This document shows, piece by piece, positions 11,271 through 22,700 of a stretch of 64,000 bases of DNA; positions within the stretch are counted from its first letter, which is position 1; every line of letters begins with the position of its first letter. The notes beneath the pieces were generated by a model. It ran no database searches. It saw nothing but the letters and a program-made list of their open reading frames with translations, and had not been told where the DNA came from. The DNA comes from Pseudomicrostroma phylloplanum (lineage: Eukaryota; Basidiomycota; Exobasidiomycetes; Microstromatales): the NCBI GenBank assembly GCA_039545275.1, contig BCHS01000020.1:124001-188000 (forward strand), written 5' to 3'. The translations under genes were made by a program, and so were the position numbers.

Positions 11271-13786
11271 ATGAGTGAAGACAACGCCGCACCCATGGAC
11301 GTCACAAACGGATCCGACGCAGCTCCTTCTCAGCCAAACCCTGCAGAGGCAGCCGCCAAGTCTGTGAGTGGGGCAGCGCAGCGCAGCATCGCGACACCTA
11401 TCTACACAGCAATAATACCCACAACTCACCTCTCGCATACTCTCTTGCTCCACCACTGCAGAACAAGGCCGCTCGCGTGTACGTTGGCAACCTCCCTTAC
11501 GAGGTAAAGTGGGACACTCTCCGGGACTTTTGCAAGGAAGGTGGGTAGTAGAGGCAGTGCATGGTAGATTGGTTTGCAGTTCAGACATCGCAGAGGTAGA
11601 GACTCGGCCCGTAGGGGTGGAACAATCGAAGGCGAACGGGTAGCTGGGAATGTGGACCTCGTAGAGGCAGGGAGTGGCATGTGTCGGTCGCCTGTGCTGG
11701 GGCCCAGGTGGCACGGGTTGCTCTTTGCGATTCGCGGGTCGGGAGGCCATCTTGCGTCCAACAAAGGCCTGTCGACGTGTTGCTACGAGGCAGGGCGATG
11801 AGAAGGCGCCGGGGGGATATTCAGGGTTCACAGGGAGCCACTCGGTCGGCCGATGGCAACGAGGTCCGGAGCTAGCAGACGTGGTCGCACGTCGTAGGTC
11901 AGGGTTGGAGAGCTGCATGGGTTGGTTGGACGCCTGGGGGTCAAGGGGTCACCTGCAACATCCTCCTCCTCAAGCACTCTCCATCACCGCTACACATCTG
12001 CAAGATCTCCATGCTCCAAGCATATCCGGGCAGTGGTTAGGCCTACTGTCCGTCCCTAATCGGCCACCTCCCCTAGCTCATACGGCAGCGAAAGTGGACG
12101 TTGAGCGGGAGGCGGGGAAAAGGCGAGGCCAGATTGGTTTGCAGGGCACAGGTACAGGCAGGAGTGTTGCGAAGTCTCAGTGGTCGCGGCAGTGGATGAG
12201 CATTCGATGGTTTAGCGAGTCATGGAAGAAGGACAGTTGATGGCTGACAATGGGTAAAACATCGGGGCCAATCATCTATCTTCCTTCCATCACTCGCAAT
12301 CACAATGATCTCCCACATCACATATCCCTCTCGGAATCATCTGCTCACCTTGTCCCCTTCGCCACACGATCATCATAGTCGGTACGGTCGTCTTCTCAGA
12401 GGTTCTGACTCTTCCCAATGGAATGTCGAAGGGTTGCGGGTGAGTGCAGAGGAAGAATTGGGACGTGTGAGCTCTATTTGTGCTCAGTGCTGACGCCTCT
12501 GCGTCTTCACTGCCCGTCATTCACTCTAGTATCGTCGAGTACTCTTCTCCTGACGAGGCTCAGCGAGCCATTAAGGAGTTGAGTGACACACCCCTTCTCG
12601 GTCGCCCTGTCTTCATCCGAGAGGACCGAGAGCAAGAAGCCCGCTACGGTGTCCCTGCTTCAATGGGCCGTGGAGGCTTCGGTGGAGCTGCTCGAGGCGG
12701 CTTCGCTCCTGGCTTCGGTGGTCGAGGTGGCTACGGAGGAGGCTTCGGCGGCAGGGGAGGATACGGTGGAGGATACGGCGCCCCCGGCGGCTACGGCGGC
12801 GGTGGCTTCGGTGGAGGCTACGGTGGTGGCCCAGCACCTGGCGCACCTGGAACCCAACTCTACATCGGCAACCTTCCCTTCCAGGCTGGCTGGCAAGAAC
12901 TCAAGGACCTCTTCAGGACTGCCGGCAACATCGTCCGAGCTGACATTAACATGGGCTTCGACGGCAGGCCCAAGGGTTCCGGTATTGTGGTCTTTGCTAC
13001 TCCCGACGATGCTCAGAACGCCATCCAGATGTACAATGGCTTCGACTGGAACGGCAGGATCATCGAGGTTCGAGAGGTGAGTCGTCGAGCATAAGTATTC
13101 AGCCGGTTCGATCCATGAGGCTCCTACTGAACAATGAGCACTGCTCTCCTTTGTCTGCCTTCCGCTAATCAGGACCGCTTCGCTGGTGGTGGAGCTGGCT
13201 TCGGCGGTGGCTACGGTGGAGGCTTCGGTGGCCCACGAGGCGGCTTCGGCGGTCCTTACGGAGGCCGTGGAGGCTTCGGTCCTCCCCGAGGTGGCTTCGG
13301 AGGCTTCGGTGGCCGAGGTGGATACGGTGGACCTCAGGGCCCGGGTGGCTTCGGTGGACACGGCGGCGGCTACCAACAGCAGGCTCTGCCCCCCGCTGAG
13401 CCCTCGACGCAGATCTTCGTCAAGAACCTGCCGTGGTCTACCTCGAACGAGGACCTGGTGGAGCTCTTCCAGACTACCGGAAAGGTCGACGAGGCCGAGA
13501 TCCTCTTTGAGGGTGGCAGGTCAAAGGGTGTCGGAGTTGTTCAGTTCGCCAGCGTCGAGGAGGCAGAGACGGCCATTGCCAAGTTCAGCAACTACGTTTA
13601 CGGTGGTCGTGCTTTGGACATCGAGGTGAGTGACAGACAAGAAAGGCAGCATAGCCTGAGGGTAGTATGTCGCACGAGATCGCTTTCTGACCTTCTCTTC
13701 CCTTCTCTTGTGCCGACCAGTTCAACCGCTCCTTCCGCGACTTTGCTGGCCTCCGAGCTTCGGGAGGTGACCAGGGCGGCATGTAA
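11271..13786 (+). CDS. glycine-rich RNA-binding protein with three RRMs (Rrm75/Gbp2-like)
   Basis: Six exons: 11271-11363, 11462-11540, 12379-12439, 12530-13076, 13173-13625, 13721-13786 (432 aa). Every join keeps frame. RRM1 (~36-110) has RVYVGNLPYEVKW (RNP2) and KGCGIVEYSS (RNP1) and is assembled from exons 2-4. RRM2 (~165-240) has QLYIGNLPFQAGW and KGSGIVVFAT. RRM3 (~320-395) has QIFVKNLPWSTS and KGVGVVQFAS. Two GGFGGR/GYGGG-rich linkers separate the RRMs, and the protein ends FNRSFRDFAGL...GGM. This layout matches yeast Gbp2/Hrb1-type mRNA-binding proteins and the Ustilago three-RRM glycine-rich protein Rrm75. A role in mRNA packaging, export or cold/filament responses is inference. Intron 2 is 838 bp, far longer than any other intron in this window. 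Confidence 0.9.
11541..12378 (+). other. 838-bp intron inside the first RRM
   Basis: Bounded by GAAG|GTGGGT and CATAG|TCGG. Splicing joins DFCKE to VGTVVFSEVLTLPNG, which completes RRM1. The other introns that I model in this window are 52-153 bp. No C/D or H/ACA snoRNA could be identified by eye. Confidence 0.75.
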
Positions 13787-14452
13787 AGTCTTGGCTTTCT
13801 CAGGTGCTTCTAACACAAAAGTACAGGCTGGAGCTTGGCCGCGCCGTTGGAAGAGGGTCAAACCTCCACCTGTATCATTCCCTCCCTATGCTTGCTTGCA
13901 ATACACCCCAAAAGCGTCGTTCCAGTCAAAGACTCACTTGTCTCCCCCTGGCTGTGTGTCCGCTCTGCTTGCAATCGTAAAAGCGAAGCTGTTCTCCTCG
14001 TGCAATCTCGCACGCTTTCCTGTGAATGCAAGGTCTGCGTCAGGCCGGCCATGCAGGCCACTGGGCAGACCAGCTGCAGATGTGACGCGTCACGACTGTC
14101 ACGCCCAGGCTGAGGATGACTAGTCGCGGACCGCCGGGTGAACACATGGCCGGACATCGGCTCACGTAGAGACATTTTATTGAAACGGGGGAGTCGGCGG
14201 TGCTCTTGCTTTCTTTGCTACTTACCACTTACCACTTACCACTTACCACCTCGCCCCTCTTCTCTACGCTATCAGCACCATTACTCGCTACTTACTTCTT
14301 ACTTCCCACGACCCACGACCCTCAAACCCGCACAGAAGCTGTCAAGCCTTCGTGCTCCTTGCTCAGCCCTGGCTGTTTCCACCCGCACGGCCTTGCTGAC
14401 GGCCACATTCCCTTCTCTTGTCCCCTTTGGCTTCCCAAAGGACTCAGCTGGC
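13787..14452. other. intergenic region with 7-bp tandem repeat
   Basis: It follows the RRM gene stop and precedes the next start on the same strand. It contains four CTTACCA units at 14221-14249, in the probable 5' leader of the next gene. No supported gene. Confidence 0.5.
14221..14249. repeat. heptanucleotide tandem repeat (CTTACCA)n
   Basis: Four direct copies of a 7-bp unit are visible. Confidence 0.85.
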
Positions 14453-16383
14453 ATGAGTACCTTGCCTGACCAAAGTGCCAACAGGCCAACCGAGCGTCTC
14501 TCCATCATTGTCCACCCGACCGGTCAAGCAGGCCATGCGCCTCGTGTCCTCGTACCTTGCGAAGGCAGAGGTTGCACCGACACTTTGCTGGCGAGCTCCA
14601 CTTTGCCCGGTGCGGCAGGTTCTACTCAAGACGAGGAGGTAGGCAAAGCGGGCAATGCTTTCGTCGCTTCTCCCATCAGTATCAACGGAGACTATCGACG
14701 CCACTCCAAGATCATCAACAACAGTGCCGCTCCCACCGAGGCCGTCATCCCTACCGACACGGCAAACCGTATGAGCGTCGCAACAGCTACGGTCCTCTAC
14801 CCTCCTCCACCATCTCTGCCCTTGCGCATCCAGGCACCCGTGCCCATCACTCTAGTGCTCAGCTTCTGGCAACACCTTCTCTGGGTCCTCGGTCCCCTCT
14901 GCCTCGCCGGCGCTCTCGGAGCCCTCCTCGTCTTCCTCATCAATCATTTCCACGCCTCCTCCGCCGTACACCTTGTGGTCATCTCTGTCTACTTCTTTCT
15001 CTCGTTCCTCTCCCTTGGCCTGGTTGGGATGGAGATGCGCACCTTTGCCCAGCGCAAGTGGGAGAGGATGGTCAAGAGGGAGGAGTTGGGCAGGAGTGCG
15101 GGACAGGTTTGGAGGACGGAGCAGATCCCGCTTGACGAGTGGCAGGAGTGGAGGTTGAGGAGACGGGATACGGAGAGGAGCGCTGGTACTAGTCGCAAAG
15201 TGAGGTCTTCACAGGGGTCTGCTAAGAAAGTGGGGGTCTACGAGGAGCCTTTGGCACGAGGACAAATCCAGGACATACAGCTTGCGGCGGGAAACGATGA
15301 CTATGAGGAAGCTGATCAAACGGATCTGTCTTGCAAAGAAGACATCAGCTCGGTAAGTGTTCGCTTTTACTATTCTGCTCAGCAACGGCAGGTATACCGA
15401 CTCATGCCGCTTCTCTCCAACAGGCACGAGCATCCTACCACTCTCGACACTCAGTGGACGACCGTTCCCTCACTGCATCGACTCGCGCAAATGCCTCCAG
15501 CAGACATCCAAATGTCGATACGAGCGAGCACGGCACTCATCGTTACGCACAAAGTGTCACCGATGCCGCAACAATTGCTCCCTCCAGCCGCCTTGGCACG
15601 CAAAGCTCGCAACGAGCACCCACTCCCGCAGGCGCACGCAACGGACCCGCTGGAGCTTGCTCCGCATCGGTCATGACCCAGACCGTGGCCACCGTCGCTA
15701 CCCGCTCGAAGTCATCCTCAAGAGGACGCTCTCGAAGCCCATCGAAGACGACGGCGTACACGGACGAGCTGAGTAAAGTCGCCAATGCCAGCGCGAGCGC
15801 TACTGTCAGTGCTTCCTCTTCGGCAGCGACCAAGGGTAGGAGCGCTACGGACGAGACGGCCGTTGAAGGTAGGTCTGCAGACTCTAGTCGGAGGAACAGC
15901 TTCAAGAACGAGGCAAGACAAGTAGCCGCTGCTGGTACGGCCGCCGGAGTCCCTGTACCTACTTTGGCTAAAGAGGCGACTCTGCGGGCTATCCCCACGG
16001 CTAGGCCTGCAGCACCTTGGAAGATGCCAGCCTCTGCCCCTGGTACTGATAATGCCAACGCCAAACAAGCACAGCAAGCACAGCAAGCACAGCAAGCAAA
16101 GTTCGTCTCAGCCGACCGTGGCAACACCTATCAGGGCGTATCTCATCACCAGGTCTATCAGCAACACCAACAGCACCAGCACCAAATCCAGCGAAAGACA
16201 TCAGAGCAGCGCTACCCCCATCATCAGGCCTTCCCGCGCGTCGGCTCTACCAGCGAAGGAGACGCGTTTGCCGATGCTGAGGAAAGCGCTGATGCCTCTT
16301 TGATCGCGAGAGCGCGAGCGGCTGCTGCTGCTGCTGGCGTTGGCGCTGGCGCTGGCGCTGCTAGGGCTCATGGGAGACGATGA
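14453..16383 (+). CDS. serine/alanine-rich protein with two membrane segments, function unknown
   Basis: Two exons, 14453-15352 and 15424-16383 (71-bp intron, GTAAGT...CAG), give 619 aa. Residues ~140-175 (VLSFWQHLLWVLGPLCLAGA and onward) and ~178-200 (HLVVISVYFFLSFLSLGLVG) form two hydrophobic spans separated by a short loop. This suggests a hairpin or two-pass integral membrane protein. A basic amphipathic stretch (RKWERMVKREELGR) follows. The second exon encodes a long disordered Ser/Ala region with SRGRSRSPSK, four KQAQQAQQ-like repeats and a Gln/His-rich patch near the C-terminus. An upstream in-frame ATG at 14138 would lengthen the N-terminus. I chose 14453 because the upstream part looks like untranslated leader. 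I do not recognise the family. Confidence 0.7.
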
Positions 16384-16753
16384 AGAGGACTCGACCGCTA
16401 CTCCTCAATCGGAAGCTCGCCTGATCCTGTCGTCAAAGATACATACCCTCACATCATATAGCTGCATCGTCTCTTTGCCCTCGACCTTCGGAGGGCTCAT
16501 CTACTGTACCTTCAGTCTTACGCGACACCTTTTGCTCAATTTTCACACTTGTACAGTCTAGCGTGATGTGAGTCATTGATTGGTTGATTGCTTGCTTTGC
16601 TTTCCATTGAGTGCGTGCGTCCATGCCTGTCCATCCTCCTCCTCGTCCCAGTCATACACCGAGTGACATCATGAGCACTTCCATGCTCCGCCTTCATTGA
16701 GCTGGCAGAGAAGAAGGAAGATGGGGGCAGGAGGGAGAAGAAGAAGAAAGCGT
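16384..16753. other. convergent 3' intergenic region
   Basis: It lies between two converging stop codons, and nothing beyond 3' UTR sequence can be supported. Confidence 0.5.
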
Positions 16754-18111
16754 TCACTTAGTCTTCCTCTTCTTTCTTCCACCACTCTCACCGTCCCCCT
16801 CCTGCTTCTCCTCTTCACCCTCACCGTCCTTTCCGTTCTTGCCCTTGTCAAGAGGGCCATTGTCCTTCTTCTTTTCCCTCTCGTCGTCATTGTGCTCCTG
16901 ACCCTCACCATCTTCTGGTTTTCCGCTGCCCATGTCGGGGTCGTGCGACTCGCCGCGCGATTGCTTGCCCGATTTGCCGTGCCCGACCTTGCCGTGGTGG
17001 CCCGAGGCGTGCGGCATCAGCTCCGAGGTGTCTTTGTGGCCGGACCATTCTGATTGAGGGGAGCGCAAAGGGAGAAGAAAGACAGGCGAGGAACAGAAGA
17101 GGGGTGGTGTCAGGTGTCTGATGCGGTGTGAGGGTTGTACTGGCTCCGAGGAGGTGGGAGGCCTGACTCACTTGGTACACCGTCGTCGATCTCGATGATG
17201 GCTTCCTTGTAGAAGATGTGGCATGATGGCGAGAAGCTTGGGGGTACGTTTCCATCAGGGAAGTTGAAAGAGGAGGGATACGCCATGACTGTTGTCAGAA
17301 AGGGAGGCATTAGAAGAGGGAACCATTCAGTAAAGGAAATCTCCACAGACGCGGAAGAAGCCACCTCGCTACGTACGCATGTTGCGTCCCTCATCCAGCA
17401 GCGGACTACGACACTGCCTGCACGAGACCTTGCACGGCACATCGTGCGTATCCTGGTTCTCCTTTCGCTGCGTCGAGAAGAAGGAGAGGTAGGTGGGGTC
17501 GCACTCCTTGTCCATTCGACAGGCCAGCTTAGGGAAGAGGACGCAGTACTGGAAGGGAGCACCGTGGAGTCTGAACAGCAAGAGAATAATGACAAAGGAA
17601 GGCAACGGAGTCACCATCGGTCAGCTTGTCTCGTGGGACAGTCCCTGCCGCGCAAGCTGTGCGATGCTACTCACCTCTGACAGCCTTTGCAATGACTGGT
17701 AAGAAGGATATGTAGCTTGTTTAATGGAGGACCTCTCGCAGTCTAGCCTGAATACCAGCCGTTGTTGCTACTCACCAGTGCTTGCCATCAACCGGCTCGC
17801 CGGCCCACTGAAATCTGACCTTTCCGCACCAGCAGTTGGAAGTCCACTTGACCTCAAACTCGTCACTGTACCAGTAGTATGGCGGCTGTTTAAAGAGATG
17901 GCAAGACGCGCCAGGAGAAAGCGAAAAGGTAATGGAAGGGTGGACAGGAGACGGTACAGATGCAAAGTGAGGTGGAGGCTAGGTAGATGGCGAGAGTAGT
18001 GCTGCTCACCTTGAACATGTACTCCTTTTCATCCGTACCACCCTTGTTGGACGGCACAGGACCTTTCCAGCCATGAGTCGGCTGTTCTTTCTTCTTTGAT
18101 TCTTCCGGCAT
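16754..18111 (-). CDS. GFA/CENP-V-type zinc-binding protein (glutathione-dependent formaldehyde-activating family)
   Basis: Six exons: 18010-18111, 17776-17885, 17675-17695 (21 nt), 17377-17570, 17172-17288 and 16754-17049, giving 279 aa. The joins restore the family fold: CWCGKVRFQWAGEPVDGKHC, then HCKGCQRLHGAPFQ, then a late CKVSCRQCRSPL zinc site, then NFPDGNVPPSF and HIFYKEAIIEIDDGVP. These are the CxCG...HCxxCQ...CxxC ligands of the GFA fold. The second ligand motif lies almost entirely in the 21-nt micro-exon. The last ~95 residues are a hydrophilic Lys/Glu/Gly tail ending GGRKKRKTK, which is not part of the enzyme fold and looks like a nuclear signal or charged anchor. Substrate is unknown; family members bind S-hydroxymethyl-glutathione-like adducts or have lost activity. 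Confidence 0.88.
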
Positions 18112-18370
18112 TTTGATCTATGGTATGGTGGAGAAAGGCAGGGCAGTGGAGGCTCTGGGCCCATTAACCCTTAGGCTATATGTCACCTGGTGTCGTTGCC
18201 GGATCTTCCTAAAGTCACACGAGCCGAGGCTCCGCATCTCCACATCCTCGCGTAAGCATGAAGGCGGCGTCGCGTGGCGCGTTCCGTCGGAATCAACACA
18301 TGCGCAGACCGACCAGTTCTGCTCCTTCAACCCTGTTGAGCTATGCGATTGACTATCATCGCATGACCCT

Positions 18371-19339
18371 CTATGAGAAGCCCAGTCCGAAGTATGCAAG
18401 CTGTACAGGTCCACTCTTCTTCCGCTCGGGGCCAAAGTGCTCGTTGTACCACTCTCTGCTGCCTGCCTTCTCGAAATTGATCATCGTGATGAGACTGAAG
18501 TCCACCTTGCTCCACCCACCACTCTCGCTTTGCAAGAGATCCAAGGTCTTGCTGCTTCCAAAGCGATGATCGATGCTTATCACCAGGCCTTTTGGGCTCT
18601 GGGGAGCGTATGCTGTCGCTACTTCGTCCACTAGGGCCAAGATTGCCGCGATGGGTGTATCCTCCGACTTCACGATGACAGGTCCAATGTTGGTCGGCAC
18701 ATCGTCTTCGAGGATGATGCCCGCCCATGCGATCAGTCGATCGTCCGAGTAGAGAAGGACGGAATGAGTGTTTGTGTCTCGCATGAAGTCCCCGCGCGAG
18801 CCACCGACGAGTGCGTCGTCGAACATCTTGACGGCTTCGGCTGGCGTGTCCTTGGCTGTGACGTGAGAGAAGCGATGCCCTTGTGGTACCGGGAAGCTCT
18901 TTTCCCTCGGTCCAGTCTTGAGAGACAGCAGAGTGACCTCACCACAATCTTCGAAGCCCATACGTCGATACACTGGCGCTCCTGCCGCCGTCGCCGTCAA
19001 CCAGACGATCTTCGTCTCGTCCTCTTCCAGAGCAGCATCTAGGCACCTGCGAAAGATCTTCGATCCGAGGCCTTTGCGCTGGTGCTCTTTGTGTACCAGA
19101 ATCAAGCCGATACCTGCGACGCTTCCCTGTAGAAATGTAGCTCCGCCGGCTTGCAAATTGCTCTTATCGCTGGGGTCTGGAATGGCAAAGAAGTGCCGCC
19201 TGTCGTGCTTCTCTGAGAGCGTTGCGGGGGCTATCTTGGTGAGCATGTCTGCTCCGATCGGCCATTCGTTGCTTTTCCACAGATTCGCAAATGCTTCATA
19301 CTGAGCAGGTTGCAGAGTTGTGATGTCCGTTGTTGTCAT
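18371..19339 (-). CDS. GNAT-family N-acetyltransferase
   Basis: A single exon of 322 aa. The acetyl-CoA-binding core is clear: VAGIGLILVHKEHQRKGLGS (motif A, with Q-R-K-G-L-G, ~75-93), then ALEEDETKIVWLTATAAGAP and VYRRMGFEDCG (motif B, ~112-132). The C-terminal half has a second, weaker GNAT-like region (DRLIAWAGIILEDDVPTNIG, ~205-225), as in fungal two-domain acetyltransferases with a C-terminal half like the 'acetyltransferase 18' type. No targeting signal is seen, so it is likely cytosolic. Substrate unknown. It is divergent from the Stu2 gene. Confidence 0.88.
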   Translation of the reverse strand: MTTTDITTLQPAQYEAFANLWKSNEWPIGADMLTKIAPATLSEKHDRRHFFAIPDPSDKSNLQAGGATFLQGSVAGIGLILVHKEHQRKGLGSKIFRRCLDAALEEDETKIVWLTATAAGAPVYRRMGFEDCGEVTLLSLKTGPREKSFPVPQGHRFSHVTAKDTPAEAVKMFDDALVGGSRGDFMRDTNTHSVLLYSDDRLIAWAGIILEDDVPTNIGPVIVKSEDTPIAAILALVDEVATAYAPQSPKGLVISIDHRFGSSKTLDLLQSESGGWSKVDFSLITMINFEKAGSREWYNEHFGPERKKSGPVQLAYFGLGFS

Positions 19340-19773
19340 ATTTCCGCTACGAAAGCCTTGTCAGTAGCGATTGTCCTGCGGGAAGCAGCCGTCCCTTGGT
19401 CCCCCTCTTCTTCTGACTCGAGCGAGAAATTGCCTGTGGCCCTTGCACGCGTCTGTTTGTAACGCGCTTCCGTTCCGACCTGCGCGTCTGTGTCTCCGCT
19501 CCGCCCCTTTGCTCCCTCGGCTTGTTTATTATCCGTCGGTCGTCACAAGCAACACTTCAACACTTCCACCTACCCCATCACGCTCCTGCTCCACGCCCAT
19601 TCACCTCGTCCGCTTCGTAGCTCTGTATCGCGTACAAGCTCGCGGAAGAATTGTTATCCCTAAACGGCCTTGTTCGTGACGACCCTGTCCATACGCAAGC
19701 CGGCTCGCTTTCTGCTGCTCATTCCTTCCGGCCAGGCACCGCGACTACCCACTTTCCTTCACGAGCCAGCAAG
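19340..19773. promoter_or_regulatory. divergent promoter region, GNAT gene / STU2
   Basis: A 434-bp gap between outward-facing start codons with pyrimidine-rich stretches on the STU2 side, typical of fungal promoters and leaders. No RNA gene recognised. Confidence 0.5.
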
Positions 19774-22700
19774 ATGGATGAGTTTGGAGGAATGGGAGGG
19801 GCCGCCCCTCCTGAAGAAGATTTCACACGGATTCCGGTAGAGGAGAGACTGGCTCATAAGGTGAGTGAGCGCGAGAAGGCAGGGAAGCACGGGTGGATGC
19901 AATGAGGCTACTAGCCAGGGGCAAGCTCAGAGGAGGGCGGGAGGGCTGGTTGGAGCCTGCATAGGTCTATTACGATGTCTCATACCCAAGCTCATGTAAG
20001 ACGTTCGAGGATTGATCTGACTATGTAGCTCTTCTCTTGCGCCTCAAATGCATCTAGAACTGGAAAGCTCGGTCTTCCGCCTACGAGGAGCTCTCGAAGA
20101 AGTTCTCCACTACTGCCTACGATAGCGACCCAGCCTTCCGACCCTACACGCGCAATCCAGATCTCCTCAAAGGCATGCTCACAGACGCAAATGCAGTAGC
20201 CCAGGAGAAGGGAATCGGGGCAGTAGTGGAATTTGTCAAATATGGTGGAAAGGCAGCTGGAAGGTGAGTTGAAGCGGGGTAGTTGCGCATACATGAGAGA
20301 AGCCTTGCTTAACCCATGATGGCATCTGCTTCGTACATCAGCACTCGAGAGGCAGTTTTGCCTGCCGTTACAGAGAAATGCCTCGGTTCTACAAGAGCTG
20401 GTACCAAGAAGGCTGCTCTGGAGCTCGTACTGCTCTATGCTGAGAACGAAGACGTGATGGGGTGCGAAGGCCTAGTGGTAAGTGGTCAGGTGTGAGAGTC
20501 TGTTCGGAGCGACCATGCTCATCATGAGCTCTCTCGTCGTTCTTCCCTGCAGAATGACATTCTTCCTGGTCTGTCAGCGAAGCAGCCCAAGCTCGTAGCT
20601 GCTTCAGTCAGTGCCCTCGCTCAGCTCATTAAAGAGTTCGGCCCTAAGCAAGTCCGCCCGAATCCAATTATGAAGAAGCTGCCAGATATCTTCGCCCACT
20701 CTGATAAGACTGTTCGGGCGGAGGCGTCTAACCTCGCCCAAGAGCTCCACCGCTATATTGGAGCAGCTCTCACACCGACGATCGATTCCCTCAAAGACAT
20801 CCAGGCCAAGGAGCTCAAGGCGCAATTTGAAGAGATTGACCGGACGAGCGAAGGCAGGCCTGTACCCCCGCGAAGTCTTTTGTCCCAAAAAGCTGCAGCT
20901 GAGGCAGCGGCAGCAGGCCCATTGACCAGTGTTGGTGGCTCGAAAGGGCCAGGCGGGGCATCTGCATCTGCCGCAGGGGAGGATGGAGGGGACTTCGATC
21001 CCTACGAGCTCGCAGAGGCGGTGGATCCATTTGCAGCAAAGGGTTGGCCTCAGGACTTCGATGAGGCAGTCAGGTCTTCCAAGTGGGCTGAGCGCAAGGA
21101 TGCGCTCGAGGCAGCCAAGGGAGTCCTCAGCAGCAACATCAAGCTCCAAAGCGCTCCTGCCTTTGATCCGTTCGTAGACGCCTGTCTAGAGCGGATAAGG
21201 AAGGATGTCACTATTCACGTATGGCTAATGGCTTGTGGGTGTCTAGAGGCTGCCGCTAAAGGGCTGAGAGGAAGTTTCGCAAAGTACCGAGAGCAGGCAA
21301 TGCCGCCACTTCTGGAGAAGTTGAAGGAGAAGAAGCCAGCTGCAGTCGAAGCCATCAGTGGTGCATTGGATGCGATCTTTCAGACAGTCACCGTGAGCGA
21401 TGTCCTTGGGGACATCCTTGCCGCTACAAAGCACAAGAATCCGGCCGTTAAGACGGAGTCGATCAAGTTCCTCGTGCGCTGCCTTCGCACAACAGTGAAG
21501 CCGCCGGCCAAGGCCGATATCAAGCCGGTTGCTGATGCTCTTGTGGCCGCTTGCTCTGACAGCTCGGGAGACGTGCGAGATGCTGGACTCACAGGCCTGG
21601 GTACATTGATGAAGCTCATAGGAGAACGGCCAATGAACCCCTATCTTGAGGAGCTGGATGACATCAAGAAAGCCAGGGTACAGGAAGAATTCAGCACCGC
21701 TCAAGTGAAGGTCAGAATGGGAGGCGCCGCTCCCCCAGCCGCTCGACCAGCCGCTGCTGCTCCGAGCGCTAAGCCTGTGGCCTCCAAGCCAGCTCCACGA
21801 GTAGTCGCGAAGGCCCCCACCGCTGAGAAGGAAAACGCTCCTCCTATGGGCTTGGCAACTCCTGCTAAGTCTGCCGCTGCACCTCGGCCTCAACCCCGCG
21901 TCGCCGCCCGACCAGCAGCTCCTTCGGCCTCAGCTCCCAGTAGACCTGCAGCCACTTCTGCGAAAGCAGGAGCTAGCAAAGCTGCCGGCCCTTCGCGCAG
22001 CGCAGCAGGAGCCCCGTCTGTCAACGAACCAGTGAAGTTTCGCTTCATGCCAGAAGAAGCCGAAGCAAAGGCCTCCCAGCTTATTCCGCCAGAGCTTACA
22101 GCCCAACTAGCTGATTCAAATTGGAAGGAGAGGTTAGCAGGCATTCAGGCCTTTGCCGCTTGGCTGGATCGTGAGGCCGAGACAATCGAGCCGGAGATCA
22201 TCGTCAGAGCTTTGAGCAAGAAGCCAGGATGGAAGGAGAGCAATTTCCAGGTCGCAGCAGAGGTCTTCAAGGTCTTTCGCTTGCTTGCCGAGCAGTGTCC
22301 AACCTTTGGACGGGCTAGTGTTGCACTCGCTGTGCAACCTCTGGTAGACAAGCTTGGTGACATCAAGCTGAAAGCTCCCGCAAACGAGACATTGGGCGCC
22401 TACTCAGAGAAGACCTCGTTCGGCTTCGTTCTCAAGCAGGCTCTCGGCCCTCTTGCTGCACTGAAAGCTCCCAAGTCAATCGCCGACTCTCTGACGTGGA
22501 TCGACACAGCTCTCCTCGAGTTTGGCCTGCAGGGCGTGGATGTCAAGTCATTAGTTGATCACCTGCTGGTATGCCTCAAGTCCGCCAACGCGGCTGTGAG
22601 GAACAACGCCACGACGACGATGGGCACCTTGGCCCGCTTCTTGGGTGTAGCGCTCAATACCTTCATTGCCGACCTCAACCCTCAATTGAAGACAACGATT

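Noticed and set aside
11674..12240. 188-codon frame in the long intron of the RRM gene
   Set aside because: The splice sites on either side complete RRM1 without it, and the translation has no domain. It remains possible as a cryptic exon, so the intron is reported as a finding.
13077..13172. GGTTCGATCC sequence resembling a tRNA T-loop
   Set aside because: It lies inside an intron and I found no matching acceptor, D- or anticodon stems around it.
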